In this document: positions 12,907 through 23,900 of the stretch, in pieces
Layout of the letters: each line of letters begins with the position of its first letter
Position numbering within the stretch: position 1 is the stretch's first letter
From: Schistocephalus solidus
Lineage: Eukaryota > Platyhelminthes > Cestoda > Diphyllobothriidea > Diphyllobothriidae
Direction of reading: 5' to 3'
DNA: 64,000 bases
Assembly (NCBI GenBank): GCA_017591395.1
Contig: WEDG01002567.1
Location: forward strand, 1 to 64,000
Position numbers and translations under genes: made by a program
The notes under the pieces: generated by a model
Seen by the model: the letters and a program-made list of their open reading frames with translations, nothing else
The model's database searches: none
Told to the model about the DNA's origin: nothing

Positions 12907-14325
12907 ATGAGAACGAAAATCTCGGCTCGTCGCAAGCTCTCAGCCATTGCACCGAAGCGTTGCTTGGTTGCATCAATTAGTCACAGCAGTGATATGCATA
13001 TGCAACCAATAGTTAAAGCTAACCAGCTTGATCTCTCTGCTTTACAAAACTGGAATGATTTTATGTTAAAGTTTGGATCAGTTCTCTCTATACTGGGAAA
13101 CTTATTCGACGGTGACATCTCTGCTCTTCCCTCTCAGGAATGTCAGCGTCTGGATTCTCTCGTCCATTTGGTTGCCACTGAAACATCAGAACGACAGAAA
13201 CGAAATTATAATTTTCTTTTAAAAAATGTTTCACGGGACAGACGACCCATTGACGTTGCCGTAAACTTCCTGTACTCGTGCGGTTTAAACTACAAAATAG
13301 CGGAAGCCAAACACCTCTCCTCACGTAGCAAAAATCCACCTATATTAGTCACCCTTTTTTCACCAATCAAGGTGGACTCCATTTTTGCACAACGAGGTCG
13401 CATTTCTCGTTATCTAGAAGATGCAAAATGTTTCCTTTGTCGGGATCTTACACCGATGGAGCGAAGGAATGTGTCTCCCCTCTTGCATAGGTCTTCGGCC
13501 TCTCAATCCATTATCCATAAGTCTGGTCATGGCTATGCAAACCATAACGAGACGATACAGCAATCTCCTATAGTGCCCGGTTCAAAAACCTTAACTTCAA
13601 CTCCTGCTCTCCTTTCAACGAATCCACTAACGCCTTCTTCCTCGCGAATAGGAATTTCCAACGCAGAAGCTATCAGCCATGTCGTAAGCCCACCTTTAAT
13701 GTCAGTAACTCTGTCTAAAGTGCCAAGACCGACTGCTTCTCCGTTTCAACGTAGTTTTCCTTGTATTCCTACCGTTGACTTAGTCAACAATACTGGGTCA
13801 AGTCCACCTCGTTCCCATTCCACGCTATCCACTCCGGTCTCAGCTGTCCAATCTAATAAACTTATCAAAAACCTGGGCAAGTCAAAGGATGCTATAAACT
13901 TAAGTTCCAAAAAGACAAATGTTATTTAAGTTGGGAAACCTCCTAACCCTCCAGCAGCTACCATACATACCCAAAATTTCCTTAGCAATTATCCCAACAA
14001 ATCAATTTCTCAGGCTGCCCCATTATTTAACCCTACCCCTTACGGTACCAGTTTTCCAAAACAATTTGTTCCGTTTTCAAATCTTATTCTCCCCCCACAT
14101 TATTCCAATATTCCTCAAAATCCTATTTATAGGCCTCCTATTTTCGCTAACGCAGAAAATAGCCTTCCTCTCAATGGATATCACCCAAATATTTTTCTCT
14201 ACAATAATCCTAATTTAGTTAGCAGTAACAGCTTAGCTAATTGTAGACAGCAGCCATTTTACTTTCTGCCAGCACCAACCTCTCTACAGTTTACTTCCCC
14301 ACCACCAAGTCTTCCTTTTTTATAA
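12907..14325 (+). pseudogene. LINE ORF1 (B) with one internal TAA
   Basis: The first ATG opens a 340-codon frame to a TAA at 13927-13929. After that single stop the same frame runs on cleanly for another 131 codons to TAA 14323-14325, giving a Pro/Asn-rich tail. Residues about 20-70 (QNWNDFMLKFGSVLSILGNL, ECQRLDSLVHLVATETSERQ) look like a short coiled coil. Residues about 95-185 (RRPIDVAVNFLYSCGLNYKI, PPILVTLFSP, FLCRDLTPMERRN) match the RRM-like ORF1 core of CR1 elements, which binds RNA. The rest is Ser/Thr/Pro-rich. The stop is either a single nonsense mutation or a recoded site. Confidence 0.7.
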
Positions 14326-14349
14326 GTAACGATAACCCTAGCTTGGATA

Positions 14350-17161
14350 CTCGAACTACGCTAGATGTCATATTACTTAATGCTAGATCTGTTTTAAATA
14401 AGATGGCGCAACTGAGAGCCATTGCTTTCGAGCTAATGCCCGATGTTTGATGTGTAACTGAATCTTGGACCCATCCCTTAATTTCCGACTATTTGCTTGT
14501 CATAGACCAGTACGATCTCTACCGTCAAGACCGCATTAGTAAGCGTGGTGGTGGTTGTCTTCTCTATATTAAAGCTTCATTTAAGAACTTCCCGTTTGAT
14601 CTAGATGTTACGTCATTCTCTGGTAATTACTGCTTCGCATCCATTATCCTGTCGTCCAGGCAAAAGGCGATTCTCGGATGTAATAACGACCCGCCTAATT
14701 CATCATCCGATGATGCAAAACTTTGTGAAATTTTTAAATTGATTTCGAAGTCCAATTTTAACATTAAAATAATCGCTGGGGACTTTAATTTTCCTGAAAT
14801 TGACTGGATTTCAAACGTTTGTCCACCCAGATTTCAGCCTTTCCTCGATACGATTAATTTTTCTAATTGGTCCCAGCTTGTCCGTTCTTCAACGAGAGAA
14901 AAGCATATTTTAGACCTGATTTTCACAAACGAAATTGCTCCCTTCTTCGTTGATTTTAAGCAGGGCCTCTTCCAAAGTGACCATACACTAATTCACTGTT
15001 GCTATCCGATTGTTTCATCGAAAAAGGTTAGTGCCGTTCGTACCTACCATGCTTTTGACCTCGCAGATACGAGCTTAATTAGTAACTTTTTTGACTCATT
15101 GGACTGGCAGAATCTCTCCTCCATGAACGATTCAGCAAGTCTTTGTGACTTCGTATCAGTCGTTTCAAATAACATCCTGAAGCTTGTGCCAACCAAAATA
15201 GTCAAGCCCTACGTCTCGGAATCAACCGCTCCTCACTTTCTTTTGCCACGACTAAAGAAATTGAAGAAGCAGTTGAAAGATCAATATACTAGTTCGTTAT
15301 CTGTACATCTAAGGATCGCAGAGATTTTTGAATTAGCCTCTAAGATTCGTCTTGCACATGACAGACAGAGGGAATCTTGCGCACTCAGTGAGCCAAACTC
15401 TGCAAAATCTGTTGTTCAACTGTTCCGCCGTCGATCCTCTTCTAAACGAGGTTATGAAATTCCTCCATTACTAAATGAAGACAAGAACTTCGTTCTGGAA
15501 GACTCTGGCAAGGCAGAACTGTTTAGTGCGTTCATTTGCAAATAATCTTACGATGGAATCTGAACCGGTTCCGACGTTTCAGGCATCCTCATTGAATGTT
15601 ATCAGCACTATTGATTTCTCCTTAGAACTAATTCGTAAGCAAATAATTCGTCTGAAAAACTTGCACTCTTCGGAAACTGACGGTATTCCAAACTCAGTTA
15701 TTAAGAGAGTGCCGAGCTTTCCCCGATTGCTTAGCCATGCATTCTCAGTTTATCTTTTAAACGGATTCTTCCCTGACTCATGGAAGACATCTATTATTCT
15801 TCCTGTCTTCAAGTCGGGATCTCGTTCGGCCGTAAATAATTATCGAGGCGTTCAAAAAACCCCGGCTCTCGCAAAACTTCTTGAAAAAAATTATTTTTAA
15901 TCAAATTCTCGAATTTTGCCAATGAAAATAAGCTTTAAAGCGACTCGTAATATGGTTTTCTACCTGGAAGATCATGCGAAGTGTGTCACTTAGCTTTTCT
16001 TAACCTCGACACTTCCCTTCGTAAAGATCAACAGTCAGTGTTTGTGATCTACTTTGTCCTGAGCAAAGCCTTTGACAAGGTACCGCACAGACGTCTTCTA
16101 GTGAAACTGGAAGCCATCGGCATCCGGCCTCCTCTCCTTGACTTCATTGGTTCCTACTTGTCTAACCGCAGCCAGAAGGTCCTAGTAGGTAATAGCTACT
16201 CGACGCCTCAACCGATCACGAGTGGCGTTTTTCAAGGCACCGTTCTAGGTCCCCTTCTCTTCATTCTGTACATTAACGAAATTTCAACTTTACTCACAAA
16301 TTCACAAAATTTCGTTTACGCTGACGATCTTAAGTGCATTTATTCATTTTCTAAAGACACTGCTGTACTTGGCAGATGGAATTTTCTCCATCCAAGAGCA
16401 GTTTCATGTGTTTTGGCCCCGCCAAGCTTCCTGGACCCCTAGTATTTCAAAATAGTACACTTTTAGAACGATCAACCATAAAAGACTTAGGTCTAAGTTA
16501 CACGAATAAGCTAGCATTATCGCCTCATGCAGATTGAATTTCTGCAAAGGCTGCACAGATATGTGGTTTTATATCACATAATTTCTTCCTTCCGGAAATA
16601 AAGTTAAACCAATACCGCATGTTTGTTCTTCCTATCCTCGAATACTGCTGTCCCCTATTTGGGCTGATGAACGCCTCTGACCGCAGTAGGATTGAAAAAG
16701 TTCAGAGGGTTTTTACTCGAAAACTATTTTCACTTCCTGGATCCAGTTTCTCTTATACGGATAGATGCCAGTTAGCAAACATTAAATTTCTGTGGGTTAG
16801 AAGACTCGAAGCTGGTCTCTGCTTCCTGTTTCGCGTTAATTCTAGCCCAAATATCCCACGAATTAACGCTCTCACTCCGGTAAATCGACCCTATGCCACT
16901 CGTAATTCCTCCATGATCATTTCACCACCCCTTAGCTCCACAACCAAACGGTCTCAGTTTTTTTCCTCCAAATATGCTTTCATGTGGAATAATCTACCAC
17001 TGCAAATTAGGTTGTCGTCTACATTAGCTATTTTCAAAACCAAATTACGCAAGCATTTATCTTCGAAAGATATAAAGTCCTTATTGTCTGTTTCTTTCCC
17101 CAAACTCGCAACTTTTGGATTTTTGAAAAGGGTCCTCCTGGTATTTGAGGCAGCTCCTTGA
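14350..17161 (+). pseudogene. LINE ORF2 pseudogene: endonuclease-reverse transcriptase (B, full length)
   Basis: APE endonuclease at 14365-15030: VILLNARSVLNKMAQLRA, CVTESWTHPL, GGGCLLYIK, AGDFNFPEIDW at about 14777-14810, QSDHTLIHCC. RT at 15560-16360: IIRLKN, VFKSGSRS, FVLSKAFDKVPHRRLLVK, SGVFQGTVLGPLLFILYINE, FVYADDLKCIYSF (intact YADD at about 16318). C-terminus 16600-17161 (FVLPILEYCCPLFGLMNASD, NNLPLQ). Disabling changes: TGA 14448-14450 in the endonuclease (the copy at 19250 has Leu), an extra base near 15534, frameshifts near 15890-15935, loss of about 66 bp near 16370 compared with 58090-58160, and TGA near 16535. Confidence 0.9.
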
Positions 17162-17604
17162 TATTATATGGGTCTCTTATTATATTTTTCCATCATCCTC
17201 TGCGGAGTCAATCTTTGCATTCACTTTTTCTTCCCCTCCGTTTAAACTAGCATTGCCAACTCTTGACAACCTTGATACTTTCCTTCGAATTTGCAACCCT
17301 GACGATAGTCTCCAGGATCTGTTGATGATCGAGGTGGGTTCAGATGGTTTCGCCTCTTTGGTGATGGACTATGCAATCAGCAAGGTCGCATCTCGATGAT
17401 GATCTCGTGACCTCTACTGTCCCCTCTTCGTTTCGACCATGTTGTCTACGATGAGTTCGTCCTCTCTCACCTCCACTGGTGTTTATAAACAATAGCTCTC
17501 ACTGCTATATTATCTCTCATCCGACTAGGAGCGTTCCGAACCCTCATACATTTTCAGCAACATCACAATACTATCCCATTGCATTTAGCTATTAATGTTT
17601 TAGT

Positions 17605-17692
17605 GAAGCAGTTTTTTTCTCCTTTTTTTATAAATTGGCGGCTCGCCGAACTCCGCCTCCGATTTAACCCTAGGAGTTTTTTTTACTGCTTC
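17605..17692 (+). other. ENE-like stem/U-tract RNA fold in family B 3' UTR
   Basis: GAAGCAGT (17605-17612) pairs perfectly with ACTGCTTC (17685-17692). Inside it a run of six to seven T faces a run of eight T. Between these, CTCCT pairs with AGGAG, and an inner GGCGG/CCGCC hairpin closes the apex. A lower helix, two opposed U-tracts and an upper helix starting C-U-C-C/G-G-A-G is the architecture of ENE elements, in which the U-tracts clamp an A-tract. Function is inference. Confidence 0.6.
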
Positions 17693-17932
17693 TTTTCGAG
17701 TTCACCATATATGCCAACGATTGTTGACTTTTGTTTTAAAAATGGCAAATCTTTTTGAATCGGATATGTTTACCATGCTACTCATTTCTGCTGTTCATAT
17801 GGATGCTCACATAGTGCAGCAATTTTCCACTTTGTATTTATTTAAACCATGTTACTAAGTTTGTAATGATGGGGCCTTCTGGGCCTTAAATATACAATTT
17901 ATTTATTTATTTTATTATCTTCGAACCTTTGA

Positions 17933-18196
17933 ATTACCTACGTGAGGCGTTTGTAATATCCCAGTCAGTGGAAACAATCAAACATCGGCTTGACATACAT
18001 ATGTTGCAGCACCACGAAGACTATGTGACTACTTAACCTAAACAATATCAGTGTACCACATAAATCTGCCTGCATTCGCTTGAATGTAACTTCTTTAAAT
18101 TGTTTTTTCTTCTTTCTATTTTTATGTAACAAATAGGGATTTAAAAAGTGTAAGCCTATTTTCCTCAAATAAACTGAACTGAACTGAAATGAATTG
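17933..18196 (+). mobile_element. Family A LINE, 3' portion of split copy
   Basis: Continues the A element interrupted at 12562. The sequence CGAACCTTTGAATTACCTAC followed by CCCAGTCAGTGGA aligns with 128-175 (GGAACCGTGAAATAACCTAC, CCCAGTCAGTGGA), and the rest aligns through to the terminal CCTATTTTCCTCAAATAAAC and CTGAA repeats at 18170-18196. Only the final ORF2 residues and the 3' UTR are present. Confidence 0.85.
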
Positions 18197-18327
18197 ACAA
18201 TCGGAATTAAACAGGGAAAAAATGTATGGTCACTTTAGAAGATAATCTGCTTAAAACCAATGAAGAGGGTTGGAGTGTCGTTTGTGAAAATAGGCTTTAT
18301 AATAGGCTTAAATAACCTGAACTGAAT

Positions 18328-18596
18328 CATTAATTTTTTAATTAGTCTCAGATGGTCTGTTCTTTAACGAGAGACAAGCATATTTTAAACCTGCTTTTCA
18401 AAAATGACTCTGCTCCCCTCTCCATTGATTTTAAACAGAGCCTCATCCAATGTGACCATACATTATTTCACGGTTGCGTTCCGTTTTTCTCTTCGAAAAA
18501 GGTTAGGGCCCTTCGTACCTATCAGGCTTTTGAACTCGCAGATATGAGCTTTATTAATAACTTTGTTGGCTCATTGGACTGGCAGCATCTAGGAAA
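18328..18596 (+). mobile_element. Family B LINE internal fragment (endonuclease), plus strand
   Basis: Encodes SLTRDKHILNLLFKNDSAP, SLIQCDHTLFHGCVPF (SDH changed to CDH) and RTYQAFELADMSFINNFVGS, equivalent to 14848-15115 of the full-length B copy. It is truncated at both ends, which is unusual for a LINE insertion, and abuts an oppositely oriented B fragment at 18597. The 130 bp to its left (18197-18327) is AT-rich with a second degenerate CTGAACTGAA motif and nothing else recognised. Confidence 0.75.
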
Positions 18597-19760
18597 GGCT
18601 AAAATCTTGTTGAGGTTTGAACTCCAGTCAATTTCAGGAAAATTAAAATCCTCAGCGACTATTTTAATGTCAAATTGGACTCCGAAAAAATTTTAAAAAT
18701 TTCACGAATGTTTTGCATCATCATCAAATGATGAATTAGGTGGGTCGTTAATGCATCTGAGAATCGCATTTTACTGGGGCGACAGGATAATGGAGGTGAA
18801 GCAGTAATTACCAGAGAATGACTTGGCATCAAGATCGAACGGGAAGCGCTTAAATGAAGCTTTAGTATAGAGAACAAAAACACCACCACGCTTAATAAGG
18901 CGGTCTTGACGGTAGAGACCATTAAGAATTTAGAATTTATATTTGGTTAGCACCGGCAAGGTACTGTCTAAGGAAACATTAGTAACGAAATAAAGTTATG
19001 ACAATGTGTGCAGATAAAATGTACAAATACATAACTTGTCCTGCTATGTCAACAGTCAGCAATGTTTTAAAATTAATGGTGAACTAGAAGAAATAGGCAG
19101 TGAAAAAAACTCCTACCATCAAAATGGAGGCAGATTTCAATAAGCCTTCATTTTGAGTAGGAGGTAGGAGAAAAAACTGGTCTATGACAAGCAAAGTGTC
19201 GGCAATTAAGGGATGGGTCCAGGATTCAGTTACACATAAAACATCGGACATTAACTCGTAAGCAATGGCTCTTATTTGGGCCATCTTATTTACAACATAT
19301 CAAGCATATGACATCTAGTGTATTTCGAGTATCCAAACTGGATTTATCGTTATTTATAGAAATAAAATTTGGAGGTGGGCAATTAAGTTGGAAGTTTTGT
19401 GGTTTTGAGGGTAACTGCCAACTGCGCCAGAACTATAAGTATAAGGAACGTCAGTAACAAAAGTCTGAAAGGGATATCTAAAAGGTGTACGAATATAAAT
19501 TTCCGGTATCGAAACAACAGCGGGGTTAAGACCGGGTAGTCGTTGCTTTTTGGTTGGGGTGTTGATGGAATATGAAGGAATTTCCTTTTGCTGTCCTCTA
19601 GAATAGTCACAATTACTTCAGTCAGTAGGCCTTGCTTCTCTACGAGTACCTGGACTCGCTGATTAAGGTCCTCACAACCGACATTACGATGGACTGCTGT
19701 GGAACCCGTTCCATTTTTTGAATAGTTATTAGTGTCTGATTTCAGTACTCTAGTTCTTTT
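18597..19760 (-). mobile_element. Family B LINE 5' fragment (ORF1 end and endonuclease), minus strand
   Basis: Minus strand, read right to left: ORF1 C-terminal coiled coil (EDLNQRVQVLVEKQGLLTEV at about 19690-19630) and a Pro-rich tail, then the ORF2 start (MAQIRAIAYELMSDVLCVTE at 19284-19225) and endonuclease to AEDFNFPEIDW at about 18660-18610. It stops there at the junction with the plus-strand fragment, which begins at nearly the next residue. A family C 3' end (18927-19172) interrupts it. The ORF1 N-terminal part differs from that at 12907, so it may be a sister subfamily. Confidence 0.7.
18927..19172 (-). mobile_element. Family C LINE, 3' UTR only (extreme 5' truncation)
   Basis: About 245 bp of family C 3' UTR. 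On the plus strand it starts AATTTAGAATTTATATTTGG and CACCGGCAAGG, as at 40018 and 62688. It ends at about 19172-19178, within the upstream U-tract of the ENE-like fold (inner stem TACCATC/GAGGTAGGAG side visible). It sits inside the minus-strand B endonuclease: family B sequence continues on both sides (CGGTCTTGACGGTAGAG left, GGTCTATGACAAG right). Confidence 0.8.
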
Positions 19761-19969
19761 ATCCTTTTATGTCTCCTGGAGTCCACTGTGAAAAATCACC
19801 CTGGCGTCTAATTATTTTGTCGGTATTTTTTCACAAGAGACTTAATGAATTAAAAGTTTTTCTCATGTGATTTTCTGTATTAAAACAATTACTTGACAAA
19901 CACTAACCTCATACCTCAATCCTAATATGCATTCTTACCCAAAAAGTCATGTCAGTTCTGCCATGTCAC
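19761..19969. other. Intervening sequence, nothing recognised
   Basis: AT-rich stretch between the B ORF1 fragment and a small RT fragment. No coding, repeat or structural signal that I can support. Confidence 0.4.
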
Positions 19970-20090
19970 TTTTCTGGAATTCATTTCCAGCAACAGAGAT
20001 GAAGGATGTACTATAGCCACAGTACACTACGATCTCAAAAAAGCCTTCGACCAAGTCCCCCATAAAAGGCTTGTAACTAAGCAAATAAGT
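19970..20090 (+). pseudogene. Reverse transcriptase fragment of another LINE
   Basis: One frame reads RDEGCTIATVHYDLKKAFDQ followed by VPHKRLVTK, the RT motif that carries the first catalytic Asp. The protein is close to but distinct from families A to F (which read YFDLSKAFDKVPHRRLLVK, YIDFQKAFDSVPHQ and so on). The fragment is cut at its right by the tail of the minus-strand B copy. Confidence 0.65.
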
Positions 20091-20091
20091 A

Positions 20092-21893
20092 AATAAATAA
20101 ATTGTTTATTAAAGGCCCAGAGGGCCCCATCATTACAAACTATGTATCGTGGTTTAAATAAATACAAAGTGGGTAATTGCTGCACTATAGGAGCATCCAT
20201 ATGAACAGCAGAAATGAATAGTATGGTAAGCATATCCAATTCAGAACGATTTGCCATTTTTAAAACAAAAGTCAACCATATTTGGCAAATACGGTAAACT
20301 AGAAAAGAAGCAGTAAAAAAACTCCTAGGGTTAAATCGGAGGCGGAGTTCGGCGAGCCACCAATTTAAAAAAACTAGGAGAAAAAAACTGCTTCACTAAA
20401 AAATTAATAGCTAAATGCAATGGGATAGTATTGTGATGTTGCTGAAAATGTATGAGGGTTTGGAACGCTCCTAGTTGGATGAGAGATAATATAGCAGTCA
20501 GAGCTATTGTTTATAAACACCAGTGGAGGTGAGAGAGGAGGAACTCATCGTAGACAACAGGGTCAAAACGAAGAGGGATAGTAGAGGTCACGAGATCATC
20601 ATCGAGATGCGACGTTTCTGACTGCATAGTCCACCACCAAAGAGGCGAAACCATGAAAATCCGCCTCGATCATCAACTGAACCTGAAGAATATCGTCAGG
20701 GTTGCGAGATCGGAGGAAAGTATTAAGGTTGTCAAGAGTTGGCGATGCTAGTTTAAAAGGAGAGGACGAAAAAGTGAAACCAAAGATTGACTCTGCGTAG
20801 GATGATGGAAATATTTTTAGAGACCAATATAATATCAAGGGAGCTGCCTCAAATGCCAGGAGGACCCTTTTCAAAATCCAAATTTGCGAGTTTGGGAAGG
20901 AAACAGACAATAAGGAATTTATATCTTTTGAAGTTAAATGTTTGCGTAATTTGATTTTGAAAAAAAGCAAATTTAGACGAAAACCTAATTTCCAGTGGAA
21001 GATTATTCCGTATGAAAGCATATTTGGAGGCAAAAAACTGAGAACGGTTAGTTTTGGAGCTAAGGGGTGGTGAAATGATGATGGATGAATGACGAGCGGC
21101 ATGGGGTCAATCTACCGGAGTGGGAGCGTTAATTCATGGGAGATTTGGGCTAGAGTTAACAGGAAACAGGAAGCAGAGACCATCTTCGAGTCTTCTTACC
21201 CACAGAAATTTAATGCTTGCTAACTGGCATCTATCCGTATAAGAGATACTGGATCCAGGAAGAGAAAATAGTCTTCGGGTAAAAACCCTTTGAATTTTTT
21301 CAATCTTACTGCGGTCAGAGGCGTTCATCAGCCCAAAGAGGGGACAGCAGTATTCGAGGATAGGAAGAACAAACATGCGGTATTGGTTTAACTTTATTTC
21401 CGGAAGGAAGAAATTATGTGATATAAAACCACATATCTGTGCAGCCTTTGCAGAAATTTGATCTGATGAGGTGATAATGCTAGCTTATTCGTGTAACTTA
21501 GAACTAAGTCTCTTATAGTTGATCGTTCATAAAGTGTACTATTTTGAAATACTTGGGGTCCAGGAAACTTGGCGGGACCGAAACACATGAAAATACTCTT
21601 GAATGGAGAAAATTCCATCTGCCAACTACAGCTCCAACGTGAGAGCATAAGTAGATCAGTGTTGTTATTATCAACGCAACTATTAGCAGTGTTTTTAGAA
21701 AATGAATAAATGCACTTGAGATCGTCAGCGTGAACGTAGTTTTGTGAATTTGTGAGTAAATTTGAAATTTCGTTTATGTACAGAATGAAGAGAAGGGGAC
21801 CTTGAACCGTGCCTTGAAAAACGCCACTCGTGATCGGCTGAGGCGTCGAATAGCTTTTACCTTCTAGGACCTTCTAACTGTGGTACGACAAGT
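20092..21893 (-). mobile_element. Family B LINE, minus strand, 3' half of split copy
   Basis: From the TTTA-repeat tail (plus strand AAATAAGTAAATAAATAAATT, 20086-20106) and terminal hairpin (AAGGCCCAGAGGGCCCC, 20115-20131), through the ENE-like fold, ORF2 C-terminus (21376-21134: FVLPILEYCCPLFGLMNASD) and RT, to about 21893, where the family B sequence stops at ...CCTACTTGTC. The remainder is found at 26919-27872. Broken by frameshifts. Confidence 0.85.
20307..20394 (-). other. ENE-like fold, best-preserved family B example
   Basis: On the minus strand GAAGCAGT and ACTGCTTC form an 8-bp lower stem; T-runs face each other; CTCCTAG pairs with CTAGGAG (7 bp); the apex holds a GGCGAG/CCGCC-type hairpin. 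Compared with 17605-17692 and 59393-59481 the helices are retained while the loop has diverged. Confidence 0.6.
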
Positions 21894-22311
21894 TAGACAT
21901 TTATATTAGGCGCGCCGTTTGAAATTGTTTTCGAATTTCAGCTACTTTGAGTTTACGAAGTTTTAGTCTCTACCTCAGTGTAGAAGACACGTTGATTTGG
22001 AATAACTCTTGAGTGGATTGTCCAGACTCTTAATTTGGGAAATATTTACTTGAACTTAACGATTATGAGGCGTTCCATATATTACTTCACTGAGGATTAT
22101 TCCACGTCCAGGACATTATCCTTACGAAAAATACAAGCTTCAACGTTCACTTGCTTCCAAGATTCACGCCAGAGGTGTGCTGCTCTAATCTGCTTTCAAT
22201 TAGGGAAGGAGAAGTCACAACAAAGGCTGAGTCGTTGCATGCTTATTAGAAGTCTGACTGCTGAATACTATTGCATCTACGCCCAGTTATTTAAGAAAAT
22301 TTATAAATTAA

Positions 22312-23740
22312 ATGCATTTGAATACAATCCTAAGAGGTATGGAAAACGCAGACGCTCAGAATTCATCTGTGCGGAGGAAAAACGTCGCGGCACGGGCAGT
22401 TCTCGAACCTAGGTCGCAGATTCATGGAGCGACGCACATAACCACAGCGCTACGTCCTCACGGCAATTCGGAAAACAAATTGTATGCAAACAAAAAGTGG
22501 CAAAGACAGATATTCTGTTACTAAATCTCCTCCTGCCAAGCGGTCAAAAAGCCTGGGAACACTAATGAATGTCACCTACGAGGACGAAAAGTGCATGGGG
22601 TGTTTAAATCTCTTGCAGAAATTCATATTGATGGAGAAAGAGATAAGTAACTTGAAACAAGAAATGGCCAATCTAAAAGAGAATGTTCATTGTTCACCCG
22701 AAAACAAAAACACCCGTAGCAACGAGAATTCCAACCAAAGAAATTACTTATGCAAATATAGCTTCCTCAAGAATACCTTATGTGGAGCTTAAAGACATTG
22801 CGTCTACAGAGCTCAGTAAATCAGTAGGCATTTCCTTCCTTCAAAAGGGAGATCAAACCAGCTCATGCACCTTACTACTGTCATCCAGCTTAGACAGAAG
22901 CAGCAATGTGCATGATACACAAAAATATGAGGCATCGTTGCTGGATGATACAAAAAAGGGCGAAGCTGAACAGCTCGTCGAATTTGAAGGACCGAAGACG
23001 AAGAAATCGAAGTCGAAAAGGGCCAAGAAGCTTTCACAAAAATGAGTTTGAACTCCGGAAAAAGCTCGTTCATACCGATAGATGCTCAAGTGCAATCCTC
23101 TGTTGGTAGTACAGGAGCAAGTGCAGGACAAATTGGCAAAGTTCCTAAAAGGGGTTTGCCATTAACTTTAGGAATAGTTGCTCATACTGACGCAAATAAC
23201 ATCGTCGACCAGAGTAGAATTCTTCCTGATACTGATGCTCTATTAACCAATAAGAACTCAAAGTCACCAAACATACATTTCGATTGAAAACGCAATCTCG
23301 TTATTAAAGGGGTTCCCAAGTCCAATTCTCTGATTGCAAAGGAAAGGGTAGAACATGACCTCAGTCTTTTTCGAGAATACTAATATTCGATTCTTCGAGA
23401 TGGCAAATGCGTTACAATGTACAAAGCATGCCGTTTAGGGAAAGCGGATGTTTCAAATGAACTATCATAACCAAGGCCTCTTAAAATCATTCTTGAAAAT
23501 GATGTTCAGGCTTCACGCCTCCTAGAACAGTGAACGGCTCTCCGTAGCTCACACAGGAATGTGTTTTTTCAGCCGGATTACGAACCCAAGGAAAGGCACA
23601 AAATGAGGATGCTGAGAGCAGAACTGAAGAGCAGGGGGGAAAAATGGCTCCAAATAAAGGACGGGCAACTAAAAGTAATAAAGAGGTCTTTCTTATGGCA
23701 GACCCCGTACATAATCAAGGTGGGTCCTCGCCGAGACGGA
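22312..23740 (+). pseudogene. LINE ORF1 pseudogene (D, first copy)
   Basis: Frames at 22312-22524, 22484-22792, 22683-23045 and 23042-23287 form one interrupted ORF1. In order: a Ser/Asn-rich N-terminus, PPAKRSKSLGTLMNV, YEDEKCMGC (CX2C-like, also in the copy at 48890), a coiled coil (MEKEISNLKQEMANLKENV), and a Lys-rich segment (PKTKKSKSKRAKKLSQK). A decayed RNA-binding-like core follows (VIKGVPKSNSLIAKERVEHD at about 23300-23360), then VFFQPDYEPKERHKMRMLRA at 23560-23620. Role: RNA chaperone. No intact reading frame. Confidence 0.65.
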
Positions 23741-23900
23741 GGACACTAAATACGATGAACCTAACTGTACAGAGCTCAAATAATAAAAGAAGGCACTCCA
23801 GAATTCGGGTGACGACCACTCACCAGAACTCAGCGTCGGCGGGATTGACCCCAGTTCATCTTGGAAAGCAATTACAGACTCTATTATTCAATCGCATGAA

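Larger units (their letters stand above)
12563..17932 (+). mobile_element. Family B LINE, full length, nested in the A copy
   Basis: The only 5'-complete-looking family B copy: about 340 bp of 5' UTR (12563-12906), ORF1 (12907-14325), ORF2 (about 14350-17161), and a 3' UTR of about 770 bp with an ENE-like fold (17605-17692), a GGCCTTCTGGGCC-type terminal hairpin near 17866-17880 and a TTTA-repeat tail ending near 17930. It is bracketed by family A sequence that is continuous when the B element is removed. No clear target-site duplication can be read. Closely matches 57244-59702. Confidence 0.9.
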
